Position numbers and translations under genes: made by a program
Part shown: piece after piece, positions 26,551-33,299 of the stretch
Layout: each line of letters begins with the position of its first letter
Position numbering within the stretch: position 1 is the first letter of the stretch
The notes under the pieces: model-generated
The model's input: the letters and a program-made list of their open reading frames with translations, nothing else
Told to the model about the DNA's origin: nothing
Database searches by the model: none
Source: Actinoallomurus sp.
Lineage (GTDB): Bacteria; Actinomycetota; Actinomycetes; Streptosporangiales; Streptosporangiaceae
Direction: 5' to 3'
NCBI GenBank assembly: GCA_025964625.1
Contig: JAOPYL010000357.1
Span: forward strand, 1-33,299
DNA: 33,299 nucleotides

Positions 26551-26784
26551 ATGGTCACAATGAAGCCACCCCGCGCCGCCCGGCGCCACCTGCCCACAAG
26601 CCCCTTCAACCGTCCGGCCGCCGACCCGCCGGTCGAGCAGTTCGCCGAGGGCGACCAGGTGAACCACGATCAGTACGGCCTCGGCGTGGTGATCGGTGTC
26701 GAGGATGACATCGCCGTGCTCGTCGACTTCCGCCCGCGGCAAGAACGGATCACGGCACCGTACAACAAGATGACCAAGCTCTGA
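26551..26784 (+). CDS. Small conserved-type protein with a UvrD-tail/CarD-like fold
   Basis: 77 residues from ATG 26551; ATG 26560 is an alternative. The core FAEGDQVNHDQYGLGVVIG followed by VEDDIAVLVDF and RITAPYNKMTKL resembles the small Tudor/SH3-like domains at the end of UvrD/PcrA helicases and of DUF3553 proteins, where they bind nucleic acid or RNA polymerase. The function here is unknown. I recall similar short proteins in actinobacteria. The N-terminal extension through the 21-bp repeats is not preferred, because it adds a duplicated MVACDEL without family similarity. It may be a separate unit following nasB by 99 nt. Confidence 0.72.
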   Translation: MVTMKPPRAARRHLPTSPFNRPAADPPVEQFAEGDQVNHDQYGLGVVIGVEDDIAVLVDFRPRQERITAPYNKMTKL

Positions 26785-26916
26785 GACCATCAGCGTCACC
26801 CCGCCGATGGGATTGCGGCAGCCTCTCGTCACGTCGGCGCCGCGATCATGGCACGTTGCCCGGCCGGGTCGGCGACGTCTGTGGGTCGACCCGCGGTGCC
26901 CCGGGCGCGCGAGCGG

Positions 26917-28545
26917 CTACGCCTTGGCGACTCCGGGAGCTGGGGGCTGTTCTACAGCCGCGGTGTGCGTCCCTGATGACCAGCCGACGCCCCGGCGGCG
27001 CTGGAACCACGTTCCGTCCACGACTATATCGTCGAGTCCGTGCGTATCGCAGAATTCCAGCAGGTCGGACATTTTGTTGATAAAGCCCTTGGTTTTGAAA
27101 TTAAGAGACGTGTTGCACAGTACGCCGACGCCGCGTTGGCCGGCGAATGCGGACAGCAGGTCGTGCAGCCGTCTATTGCTGTTCTGGCTTACCGTCTGTA
27201 CGCGCGCGGAGTTGTCCACATGCGTGACCGCCCGTAGTTCCGCTGAGCGTACTGTACGGAAATACAACATGTATGGATCGGGGAAGTCCTCGTGGAATAC
27301 CGTCCCGACGTCCTCTATCCGGCAAGACGGTGCGATGGGGCGGTAGTCCTCACGCTTTTTGATCGCGTTGAGCCGGTCACGGGTGCGTGCGTTGAATGGT
27401 TCGGCCAGAATCGACCGGCCGCCGAGCGCCCGTGGCCCGATCTCCCACCGGCCCTGCACCCAGGCGACGATACGATCGTCGCTGATCGCCTGCGCCAGCG
27501 CGCGAGGTTCGAATGTCAGTCTGCGCCATGTGTCCGGGGCCGGCTCGGTGTCCCAGTTGAAATCCAGGCCGCTGTAGACGTCCCAGTCGATGTAGGGCGT
27601 GCCCGTATTCGCATGTAACGCGTCGATGGCTGTTCCCAGCGCCGAGCCGGAATCGTTGGGACATGGCGGTACGAATACGGACGAGAAATAACCCGATCTT
27701 CGCCACATCGAGTTCCATTCGCAGTTCAGGCCACAGCCCCCCGCAATACGCAGAGGAACCCCGGCCGGCAGGTACTGCTCCGCGGCCTCGGCGAAAAGCT
27801 GAAAGATCCGTCGGCTCAGCAGTGCCGCCGCTGTCGTGGCGATTTCCGAGTCGACTCCGGCGTTGTAGAACGGCGCCGTGCGGAACTCTTCCTTGGGTGC
27901 GGGGTAGATGGTGTCGACCTTGAGGATCCGTTCCACCGCCTGGCTGATATCCCCGTCGGTGGCCTGCCGGTTTCCGTAGGCCGCCAGCGCCATGAGCTTG
28001 CCGCTGTCATCGAGGTTCGGAATCGCCCCGGAGTCGGGGAACGTCTCGTCTGCGATGGCGAACAGAAAGGCGTACCGCGCGCCCGGCTGAGTCAGCACCG
28101 GTACGCTGCGCACCACCCGGAAGCGCTCATCGATGAGATAGAAGCCGCCGGTCACCCCCTCCCAGACCAGAACGGCCTGCAGCGGATGGTCGTTTCTGGG
28201 GGCCATCCCGATGGCCGCCATGATGTGAGACCGGACGTGGGATGAGGAGAACAGGGTGGCTTCCTTCCCGAAGAAGGTCGTCGGTCGCTGGGTAGGATCT
28301 TCCACTCCGTGATACCCGGCTCCGATGGACCTCTGCGCTGATCCTCCGGCGATTCGCCATCCGCCGACCGCGACGACATCCGGGGCCCGGCCGATGAGCC
28401 GCGCCACATCGAGAAACGTCATAGGCGTCAGATCGGAGTGGCGCTGGAAGGAATCCTTCTCCGACTCCAGACACAAAATGAGCCTTCTGTCCTCGATTAC
28501 GGCGAGCGCCCCGTCGTGGCCCGGTTTTACGCCCATAATCAACAT
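26917..28545 (-). CDS. O-carbamoyltransferase, CmcH/NodU family
   Basis: 542 residues from ATG 28545, with AGAGGAG 7 nt upstream. The family transfers a carbamoyl group from carbamoyl phosphate (ATP-dependent) to a hydroxyl of natural products or sugars. N-terminal IMGVKPGHDGALAVIED is the Kae1-like start. The metal-binding His pair is at about 103 and 107 (SSSHVRSHIMAA). ATP-site segments are GGCGLNCEWNS, PPCPNDSGSALGTA and GRWEIGPRALGGRSILAEP. Codon use is less GC-rich than the neighbours, most visibly near 27041-27120, suggesting recent acquisition. No biosynthetic genes surround it, so the substrate is unknown; a small ORF lies 26 nt upstream. It may be an orphan or the remnant of a cluster. 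Confidence 0.87.
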   Translation of the reverse strand: MLIMGVKPGHDGALAVIEDRRLILCLESEKDSFQRHSDLTPMTFLDVARLIGRAPDVVAVGGWRIAGGSAQRSIGAGYHGVEDPTQRPTTFFGKEATLFSSSHVRSHIMAAIGMAPRNDHPLQAVLVWEGVTGGFYLIDERFRVVRSVPVLTQPGARYAFLFAIADETFPDSGAIPNLDDSGKLMALAAYGNRQATDGDISQAVERILKVDTIYPAPKEEFRTAPFYNAGVDSEIATTAAALLSRRIFQLFAEAAEQYLPAGVPLRIAGGCGLNCEWNSMWRRSGYFSSVFVPPCPNDSGSALGTAIDALHANTGTPYIDWDVYSGLDFNWDTEPAPDTWRRLTFEPRALAQAISDDRIVAWVQGRWEIGPRALGGRSILAEPFNARTRDRLNAIKKREDYRPIAPSCRIEDVGTVFHEDFPDPYMLYFRTVRSAELRAVTHVDNSARVQTVSQNSNRRLHDLLSAFAGQRGVGVLCNTSLNFKTKGFINKMSDLLEFCDTHGLDDIVVDGTWFQRRRGVGWSSGTHTAAVEQPPAPGVAKA

Positions 28546-28571
28546 GCCGGCATCTCCTCTGGTACACGCCA

Positions 28572-28715
28572 TCAGACCGCGTAGGCCACTGGTGCGGCCG
28601 TCCCCGCTTTATCGAACCCACCATGGCGGGTGCGGCAGGTGAAATCATCTCCACGGGCCGCGACGTCAACCGTTTCCACCGTCGCCATGGCACCGCTCAA
28701 AAGCTTGCCGGTCAT
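28572..28715 (-). CDS. Possible 47-residue small protein upstream of the carbamoyltransferase
   Basis: An ORF from ATG 28715 to TGA 28572-28574, ending 26 nt before the carbamoyltransferase start, with that gene's AGAGGAG lying in the gap. The predicted peptide begins MTGKLLSGAMATVET, continues through VDVAARGDDFTC, and ends RHGGFDKAGTAAPVAYAV. It holds one Cys and no membrane segment. No strong ribosome site precedes ATG 28715; ATG 28688 with GAGCGG upstream is an alternative. Third-position GC is about 70 percent, like that of the carbamoyltransferase. I do not recognise it. It could be a modified peptide precursor, a translational-coupling leader, or not a gene. Confidence 0.4.
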   Translation of the reverse strand: MTGKLLSGAMATVETVDVAARGDDFTCRTRHGGFDKAGTAAPVAYAV

Positions 28716-28799
28716 CTCACGGCCGTAGCCACCGTAGGCAGGGCGCGGCGCTGGCTGCCGGCGCGGCGGTCGCTCACCGATCCGACCGAGATCACCTAG

Positions 28800-31640
28800 C
28801 TAGCAGGGTTTCAGGGCCGGTACGTGGCCGCCGCCGTTCATCCGGCCGCAGATCGGTTCGTACTTCGGGGCCGCGCCCGACATCGTCACCTTGACCAGTG
28901 TGAGCCCTCGGTTGCCGGCGCCGTTGCGGGTGTGGCCATCGTGGGTGAAGTCGACCGTGCCGGTGACCGCCGGTTTCATCGTCAGGGACGGCAGCTCCAG
29001 CAGCACGCTCCCGGACGTCACCGCCTGGCTGCCCGGGATCAGGTCGTCGTTGTGCCGGGTGAGGTCCAGCGTGCTGTACGCCTCCTGCGCCGCCTGGGAC
29101 AGCGCGGACGCCGCGTCGTAGGTCACGGCCATCTGGCCGTCCGCCAGCAGCGGCTGCGGCTGGTCGATCCCGAGGATGTTCCGCGTCAGCAGGAGGAATG
29201 GACTGTTCAGATCTTCGCTGCCGGCGGTCAGGTCCGGCAGATGCGTGAAGATCGTGAAGTACACGGTCACCCTGGGGGGCAGCAGGATCTCGTGCTGGCC
29301 GCCGCCGAAGGTCGCCCTCGACACTTCGTCCCCGCCCATCAGGGTCAGCGGGTGGCTCGTGCAGCCGCCACTCTGCAGGCCGCTGATCAACCCCGGCAGA
29401 TCCTCGGCGCGCCCGGCGAAGTACACCAGCTCGTACGGACGCCCGGCGGTGCTCTCGCACTCCGCCCGGACCTTGGCGGCGATGTCGTCGATGCCGCCGT
29501 AGGTGACCGATGACGGGCTGGCCCGCCGCAGCTCCTGCCCCACGTCCGCGGCCAGCTCGGAGCTGTACTGGTCGTGTGACGGGCCGGGGGCACGCGAGAC
29601 GATCATCGCACGGACGGCCCGGTTCCCGAACGCCTGGCGGGCGGCGTACTGCGCGGCGACCGCCTCATCATGATCGGTGGAGGCGATCCCGTAGTAGTGG
29701 GGGCGGGTGGGCAGCACGTCGGAGGAGTTGGCCGTGTCGATCACCGGCAGGCCGGCGTCGGTCAGCCGGATGATCGCGGCCTGTGAGGCGGCCGTGTTGC
29801 GCTCCATGCCGATGACGCCGACGACGGTCCGGTCGCGTCGCGCCATGGCCAGCATGCGGTCGGTGACCTCCGCCGAGAAGTACATGTTCTGGCCGACGTT
29901 GACCGGCAGCAGCCGGATCTTCAGCGGATTGCCGACCTCGCCCGGCTGGTCGCTGTCGTTGTTGCTCACCTGGGCGAGGTACGCCCCGGCCAGCTGCCGG
30001 ATGCTGCTCACGGCGCTCTGCTCACTACCTTCGGCAGCGGTGAGCATGCCCGCGTAGAGGGCGGTGACGTACGGCCGGTGCGAGTGGAGGACGCGGGCGT
30101 TCTCGCTGGCGATCTTGTTCTGCAGGTCGGCCAGGGTGAGCTGGGCGCCGCGGTTCGAGGGGGACGGCCGCCGCCGGTTCCCATCCAGCCCGGTGCTCTC
30201 CGCGCTCTGCTCGAAGCGGACGTCGCCGGTCGCCACCCCGACGCACTCCCGGCTGCCGTCCGCGTCGGTGCGCAGGCGGGTGTCGGGGTTGCCGTGGAAC
30301 AGGAGGTCGACGCGGCAGTACTCCGAGTTCAACCGGCCGTGCAGGTACAACCCGCCGAGCACGATCACGACCAGCGCCGCGATCAGAGATCGCCACGACC
30401 AGAGCCACGTCCAGCGCGGGCGCCGGCGCGACTTGAGCGGCGGCGGCGGATTGAGAGCGCCGTGCTCTGCGGGGACGGGCAGCCGTAGCAGCCAGGGCAG
30501 CGCCACCTGCTGGCTGGGCGCCTGCGAGGTACCGAGCCGCGCCTCCCACTCCTCGTAGCGGCCCTCGATCGAGTCCGGGGCGCTCGGATCGGACCGGACC
30601 AGCCGATCGAGCTCCCGGCGATGCTCGTGGTCGACCGAGGCGATCACGAGCAGCGGATGCAGTTCGCTGCGCCGGCTGCGGATATCGCTCATCGCCGACA
30701 GCAGTTCGACCCCGCCGTTGGCCGCCGTGATGCCCCTGAGGAAGACCACGGGCGGCATCGGCCGCTTGAGGCCGCGCAGGGACGGCGACAGCTTGCGGTG
30801 CCCGGCGCGCAGGTCCTCCAGAAAGGCGAAGGTCTTCATCTGGAGACCGAACTCGTCGGAGCCCTGGGTGACCAGCCGGCCGAACACCCGCCGCAGCCGG
30901 CCGTCGAACCCGTTCCCGCCCAGCACGGCGAAGAACGACGAGGCGGCGAGCCAGCGGTACCGGGTGCCGAACCCGATCCGGGACAGCACCGGCAGCCAGA
31001 CCCGACGGGTCATCAGGCCGGTCATGATGAGGACGGCGGCCAGCAGCCCGCCGACCACCGCGAGAAGGACCGGTGTCTGGGCCTTGTCGGCGAGTCCCTG
31101 GGTGATGCCGCCGAACAGCACGGTGAACACCGCCGCCAGCGATACGCCGATCGTCGACCACCACACCGGCGCCTTGAACGGGCCGCGCGACCACGGGAAC
31201 AGCGCGGCACCGTCGTTCCACGCCCGGATGGCCGCGTCCACCTCGCCGGCGGGGGCGCGGCGCACCGCCGCCTCCAGCGACTTGACGAAGTCGGAGCGGG
31301 GGAACCGGAACGGGCCGGACGGAGGGCGGACGGCGTTCCAGGCGCTCTCCTCAGAAATAGCGTCGAGCAGCCTGAGCTCCGCGTCCTCGGCGTCGGTGTC
31401 CGGGGCGATGCTGATGTGCGGGACCCCTGCCTCGCCGGCGACGCGGGCGAGCGCGTCGAGGTAGTCACCGACGTTCACCTGGTCGTCGCCGGCCTCCAGG
31501 ACGGCCACCGGGAACGGCCGGCTGCTCATCCGTAAGGGGCGGCCCCTGGTGAGGGAGTCGAACAGGCGCAGAAGTTCGCCGCCGACGGGGGTGCTCAGTA
31601 CATGGCCGGCTGCGGATCTGGGCTGGGGGTTCGCGGCCAA
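28800..31640 (-). CDS. Large membrane receptor-like protein with C-terminal type I periplasmic-binding fold
   Basis: 946 residues from TTG 31640, with AAGGTGG 5 nt upstream. Residues 1-155 are soluble, TM helices lie at about 160-180 and 189-209, a second cytoplasmic part spans about 215-410, and a third helix is at 417-435. The remainder (440-946) is extracellular and resembles branched-chain amino acid-binding or receptor-ligand-binding proteins: VVGVIGMERNTAASQAAI, GLPVIDTANSSD, then YGIASTDHDEAVAAQYAA. The cytoplasmic segment MPPVVFLRGITAANGGVELL is reminiscent of a Walker B region of STAND-like NTPases, but no Walker A is seen. Binding an external ligand and signalling inward is an inference. 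It does not resemble a soluble ABC-transporter binding protein. Confidence 0.72.
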   Translation of the reverse strand: MAANPQPRSAAGHVLSTPVGGELLRLFDSLTRGRPLRMSSRPFPVAVLEAGDDQVNVGDYLDALARVAGEAGVPHISIAPDTDAEDAELRLLDAISEESAWNAVRPPSGPFRFPRSDFVKSLEAAVRRAPAGEVDAAIRAWNDGAALFPWSRGPFKAPVWWSTIGVSLAAVFTVLFGGITQGLADKAQTPVLLAVVGGLLAAVLIMTGLMTRRVWLPVLSRIGFGTRYRWLAASSFFAVLGGNGFDGRLRRVFGRLVTQGSDEFGLQMKTFAFLEDLRAGHRKLSPSLRGLKRPMPPVVFLRGITAANGGVELLSAMSDIRSRRSELHPLLVIASVDHEHRRELDRLVRSDPSAPDSIEGRYEEWEARLGTSQAPSQQVALPWLLRLPVPAEHGALNPPPPLKSRRRPRWTWLWSWRSLIAALVVIVLGGLYLHGRLNSEYCRVDLLFHGNPDTRLRTDADGSRECVGVATGDVRFEQSAESTGLDGNRRRPSPSNRGAQLTLADLQNKIASENARVLHSHRPYVTALYAGMLTAAEGSEQSAVSSIRQLAGAYLAQVSNNDSDQPGEVGNPLKIRLLPVNVGQNMYFSAEVTDRMLAMARRDRTVVGVIGMERNTAASQAAIIRLTDAGLPVIDTANSSDVLPTRPHYYGIASTDHDEAVAAQYAARQAFGNRAVRAMIVSRAPGPSHDQYSSELAADVGQELRRASPSSVTYGGIDDIAAKVRAECESTAGRPYELVYFAGRAEDLPGLISGLQSGGCTSHPLTLMGGDEVSRATFGGGQHEILLPPRVTVYFTIFTHLPDLTAGSEDLNSPFLLLTRNILGIDQPQPLLADGQMAVTYDAASALSQAAQEAYSTLDLTRHNDDLIPGSQAVTSGSVLLELPSLTMKPAVTGTVDFTHDGHTRNGAGNRGLTLVKVTMSGAAPKYEPICGRMNGGGHVPALKPC

Positions 31641-31866
31641 TTGCCCACCTTAGGTGCCGATTGCGTGACCCGAGGGTAATCGTCGCATGTAGGGCTGCTC
31701 AATCGTTTCCGGCCAGAAAGTCGGCCGAGCCAGTCCGGAATGCATTTGGCGAGGAACGCGGCCATGCGCTGTGCCGCTCGAATACTCGGTTTGGGACTGA
31801 CCCGGTAACCCATATTGGGAATCTCGCGATGGAGCCGGATGGAGGATTCGCGGGGATAAGAGGTTC
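31641..31866. other. Divergent intergenic region
   Basis: 226 bases between the receptor-like gene (minus) and the DUF3533-like gene (plus). It is less GC-rich than the surroundings and should hold both promoters. No hexamer pair at normal spacing was convincing, and no RNA gene or repeat was recognised. Confidence 0.4.
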
Positions 31867-32922
31867 ATGAGCGAGCAGGGTGAAGAGTCGTCCGCCGACG
31901 CCTCGACGTCGCCGGCGAGCCGCCCGCGACGCCTGCGGCGGCTACTCAACGTCGCGACACGGCCGCCTTACCGCAGCGCGCTGGTCATCATCGCAGTCGC
32001 CATAACGATGGCGTCGCTGTTCGCCGCGTCCTACAGCCTCATGCTCGGCCGGGCGACGCCCCATCACATACCTGCCGGGCTCGTCGGCGACCCGGCACGG
32101 CGACCGGAACTCGTCAACGCGTTGAAGCGAGCGACCGGCGGTGCTCTGCAATTCCACCCTTTTTACTCGGTTGAGGCGGTTCGGACGGCGATCAATGAAC
32201 AGAAAATCTACGCCGCGCTCGTCCTCGAGCCCGAGAAGCCGCAGCTGCTGATCTCCAGCGCCTCGGGGGTCTCGGTCGCGCGGGTGCTCGTGCAGGCTGC
32301 CGTGCAAGTCGCGCAGCGTGTGTCCCCTCCGCTCGCCATCGTCGACCTGCATCCGCTCCCGCCGGCAGATCCGCAGGGACTCGTCGGCTTCTACGTGACG
32401 CTCGCGGCCACCATCCTGGGATTCATCTCGATGTTCCAGTTGGCCGCGCATGCACCGCAACTCTCGCTGCGTGCCTGGCTCGCCTGCATCGTTGTGCTCG
32501 CGGTCCTTGGCGGGCTCTCGCTCGCGCTGGTCACCGACCCGCTTATCGGCGCGTTGCGCGGGGCATTCACGAAACTTTGGGCCTCTCTCGCCGCCGAGAT
32601 CGCTGCAGCCGCGTTGTTCGGCTCGGCGATGCGCTGCCTGGTCCGAGCATGGGCGATCGTCCCGACGTGGCTACTGTTCGTGGTTCTTGGGAACACCTCG
32701 TCGGGAGGCGCGGTCGCGCCACCGCTGCTGCCGCCCCTCTTCGCCTTCGTCGGCCGGTTCCTGCCACCCGGCGCGACGGTCGACATCCTACGCAGAAGCG
32801 TCTATTTCCCCCGCGCGCAGCACATCGAGCCGTTCCTCGTCCAGGCGTGCTGGAACATCTGTGCTCTCACGGCGCTGCTGGTCTGCGTACGGCTTCGCCA
32901 CACGAGACCGGCCGGACGGTAA
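31867..32922 (+). CDS. DUF3533/ABC-2-like integral membrane protein
   Basis: 351 residues from ATG 31867, with AAGAGG about 6 nt upstream. The basic N-terminus (RPRRLRRLL) is followed by TM1 at about 38-58, then an extracellular loop of about 110 residues with LVGDPARRPELVNALKRA, INEQKIYAALVLEPEKPQLL and SSASGVSVARVL, the pattern of DUF3533/SNG1-type and YhgE/Pip-like proteins. Five or so further helices follow (about 170-195, 205-225, 240-262, 265-290, 325-343). Family members are related to ABC-2 permeases but usually lack a partner ATPase. The transported molecule is unknown. It is divergent from the receptor-like gene. Confidence 0.75.
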   Translation: MSEQGEESSADASTSPASRPRRLRRLLNVATRPPYRSALVIIAVAITMASLFAASYSLMLGRATPHHIPAGLVGDPARRPELVNALKRATGGALQFHPFYSVEAVRTAINEQKIYAALVLEPEKPQLLISSASGVSVARVLVQAAVQVAQRVSPPLAIVDLHPLPPADPQGLVGFYVTLAATILGFISMFQLAAHAPQLSLRAWLACIVVLAVLGGLSLALVTDPLIGALRGAFTKLWASLAAEIAAAALFGSAMRCLVRAWAIVPTWLLFVVLGNTSSGGAVAPPLLPPLFAFVGRFLPPGATVDILRRSVYFPRAQHIEPFLVQACWNICALTALLVCVRLRHTRPAGR

Positions 32923-33077
32923 CGGATGCCCTTGAAGCCGCCCCGATCTCCGCGCCCGCAGTTTCTTGGCCGCTCCTCACCTACAAAGCCAGTGTTCGTT
33001 CGCGCGGTGCTGGGCGTCATGTCAGGGGGCACGTGGAGCTGTCGGTGAGGGGCCGACTTGGACTGCGCGGACGGGGA

Positions 33078-33299
33078 CTATGCGCGGGCCGGGGGTGTCA
33101 GCGGGTCGGTTGCCTGCAGGATGATGCGGGCGATCAGTTCGGGTGCGTCGTTCATGGGTACGTGGCCGCAGTCGGGGAGCCAGATCAGCCGTGCTTGGGT
33201 GATCATGGTTGTGGCTCGTGTCGCTTGGCGCGGGGGCAGGACTCGGTCGCGGGTGCCCCAGGCGATGGTCACCGGTACGTCGGGGATGTCGCCGGTGAA
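33078..33299 (-). CDS. Alpha/beta hydrolase, C-terminal part (5' end outside window)
   Basis: 73 residues are visible; the frame is open to the window edge. The strand VPVTIAWGTRDRVLPP carries the catalytic Asp region (GTRD), and LIWLPDCGHVPMNDAPELIARIIL holds the catalytic His (CGHVP) and the typical C-terminal helix of alpha/beta hydrolases such as haloalkane dehalogenase- or epoxide hydrolase-like proteins. The substrate cannot be told. Confidence 0.85.
   Translation of the reverse strand, partial: FTGDIPDVPVTIAWGTRDRVLPPRQATRATTMITQARLIWLPDCGHVPMNDAPELIARIILQATDPLTPPARA

Noticed and set aside
25096-26832. 578-codon minus-strand ORF antisense to nasB
   Set aside because: Composition is that of a high-GC shadow frame, while nasB on the other strand has intact FAD, NAD(P) and [2Fe-2S] motifs.
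26917-28545. Carbamoyltransferase as part of an antibiotic gene cluster
   Set aside because: Flanking genes are nitrate reduction and membrane receptor genes; nothing biosynthetic is within the window.
28800-31640. Call as a simple ABC transporter substrate-binding protein
   Set aside because: There is no lipobox or N-terminal signal peptide, three internal membrane helices and large cytoplasmic segments, and no permease or ATPase nearby.

Overview
The window is very GC-rich, with G/C at most third codon positions, frequent GTG and TTG starts preceded by clear Shine-Dalgarno sequences, and gene families typical of actinomycetes (ectoine hydroxylase, a methyltransferase of the PF04672 type, Tat-exported molybdenum hydroxylase, NasA-type nitrate reductase). 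It looks like chromosomal DNA of a filamentous actinobacterium, possibly of the Streptosporangiales, but the genus cannot be fixed from this sequence. No rRNA, tRNA, CRISPR array or insertion sequence was seen. The window cuts one gene at each end.

Layout. 1-762 is the 3' part of ectoine hydroxylase (ectD), closed by a strong hairpin. 832-5069 holds three secreted proteins on the minus strand: a CHAP-domain protein, a multi-domain protein with an Ig-like module, and a BNR/Asp-box (sialidase-like) protein. 5504-7195 is a DEAD-box RNA helicase. 7266-10086 is a two-gene molybdenum hydroxylase of the isoquinoline 1-oxidoreductase type with a TetR-like palindrome in front. Then come a beta-carbonic anhydrase, a PF04672 methyltransferase, a polysaccharide pyruvyl transferase family protein and, divergently, a large FUSC-type membrane protein.

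15879-21596 is a tight minus-strand operon: LacI regulator, FAD-dependent oxidoreductase, sugar-binding lipoprotein and two sugar permeases, without its own ATPase. Its promoter region carries two copies of the same 11-bp LacI-like operator core in opposite orientation, and a C-rich RNA tract lies at the lacI/oxidoreductase junction. 21791-22834 is a divergent universal-stress-protein/MarR pair sharing a perfect 11-bp inverted repeat. 22964-26451 encodes an assimilatory nitrate reductase catalytic subunit and its FAD/[2Fe-2S] electron-transfer partner, coupled by an ATGA overlap. A small conserved-type protein follows, behind a perfect 21-bp tandem duplication that includes a -10-like element.

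The last part is accessory in character: a CmcH/NodU-type carbamoyltransferase of visibly lower GC with a possible 47-codon ORF just upstream, a 946-residue membrane receptor-like protein with a C-terminal periplasmic-binding fold, a divergent DUF3533/ABC-2-like membrane protein, and the C-terminus of an alpha/beta hydrolase. The most promising undescribed items are the carbamoyltransferase/small-ORF pair and the receptor-like protein. The regulatory palindromes are the best-supported new observations.
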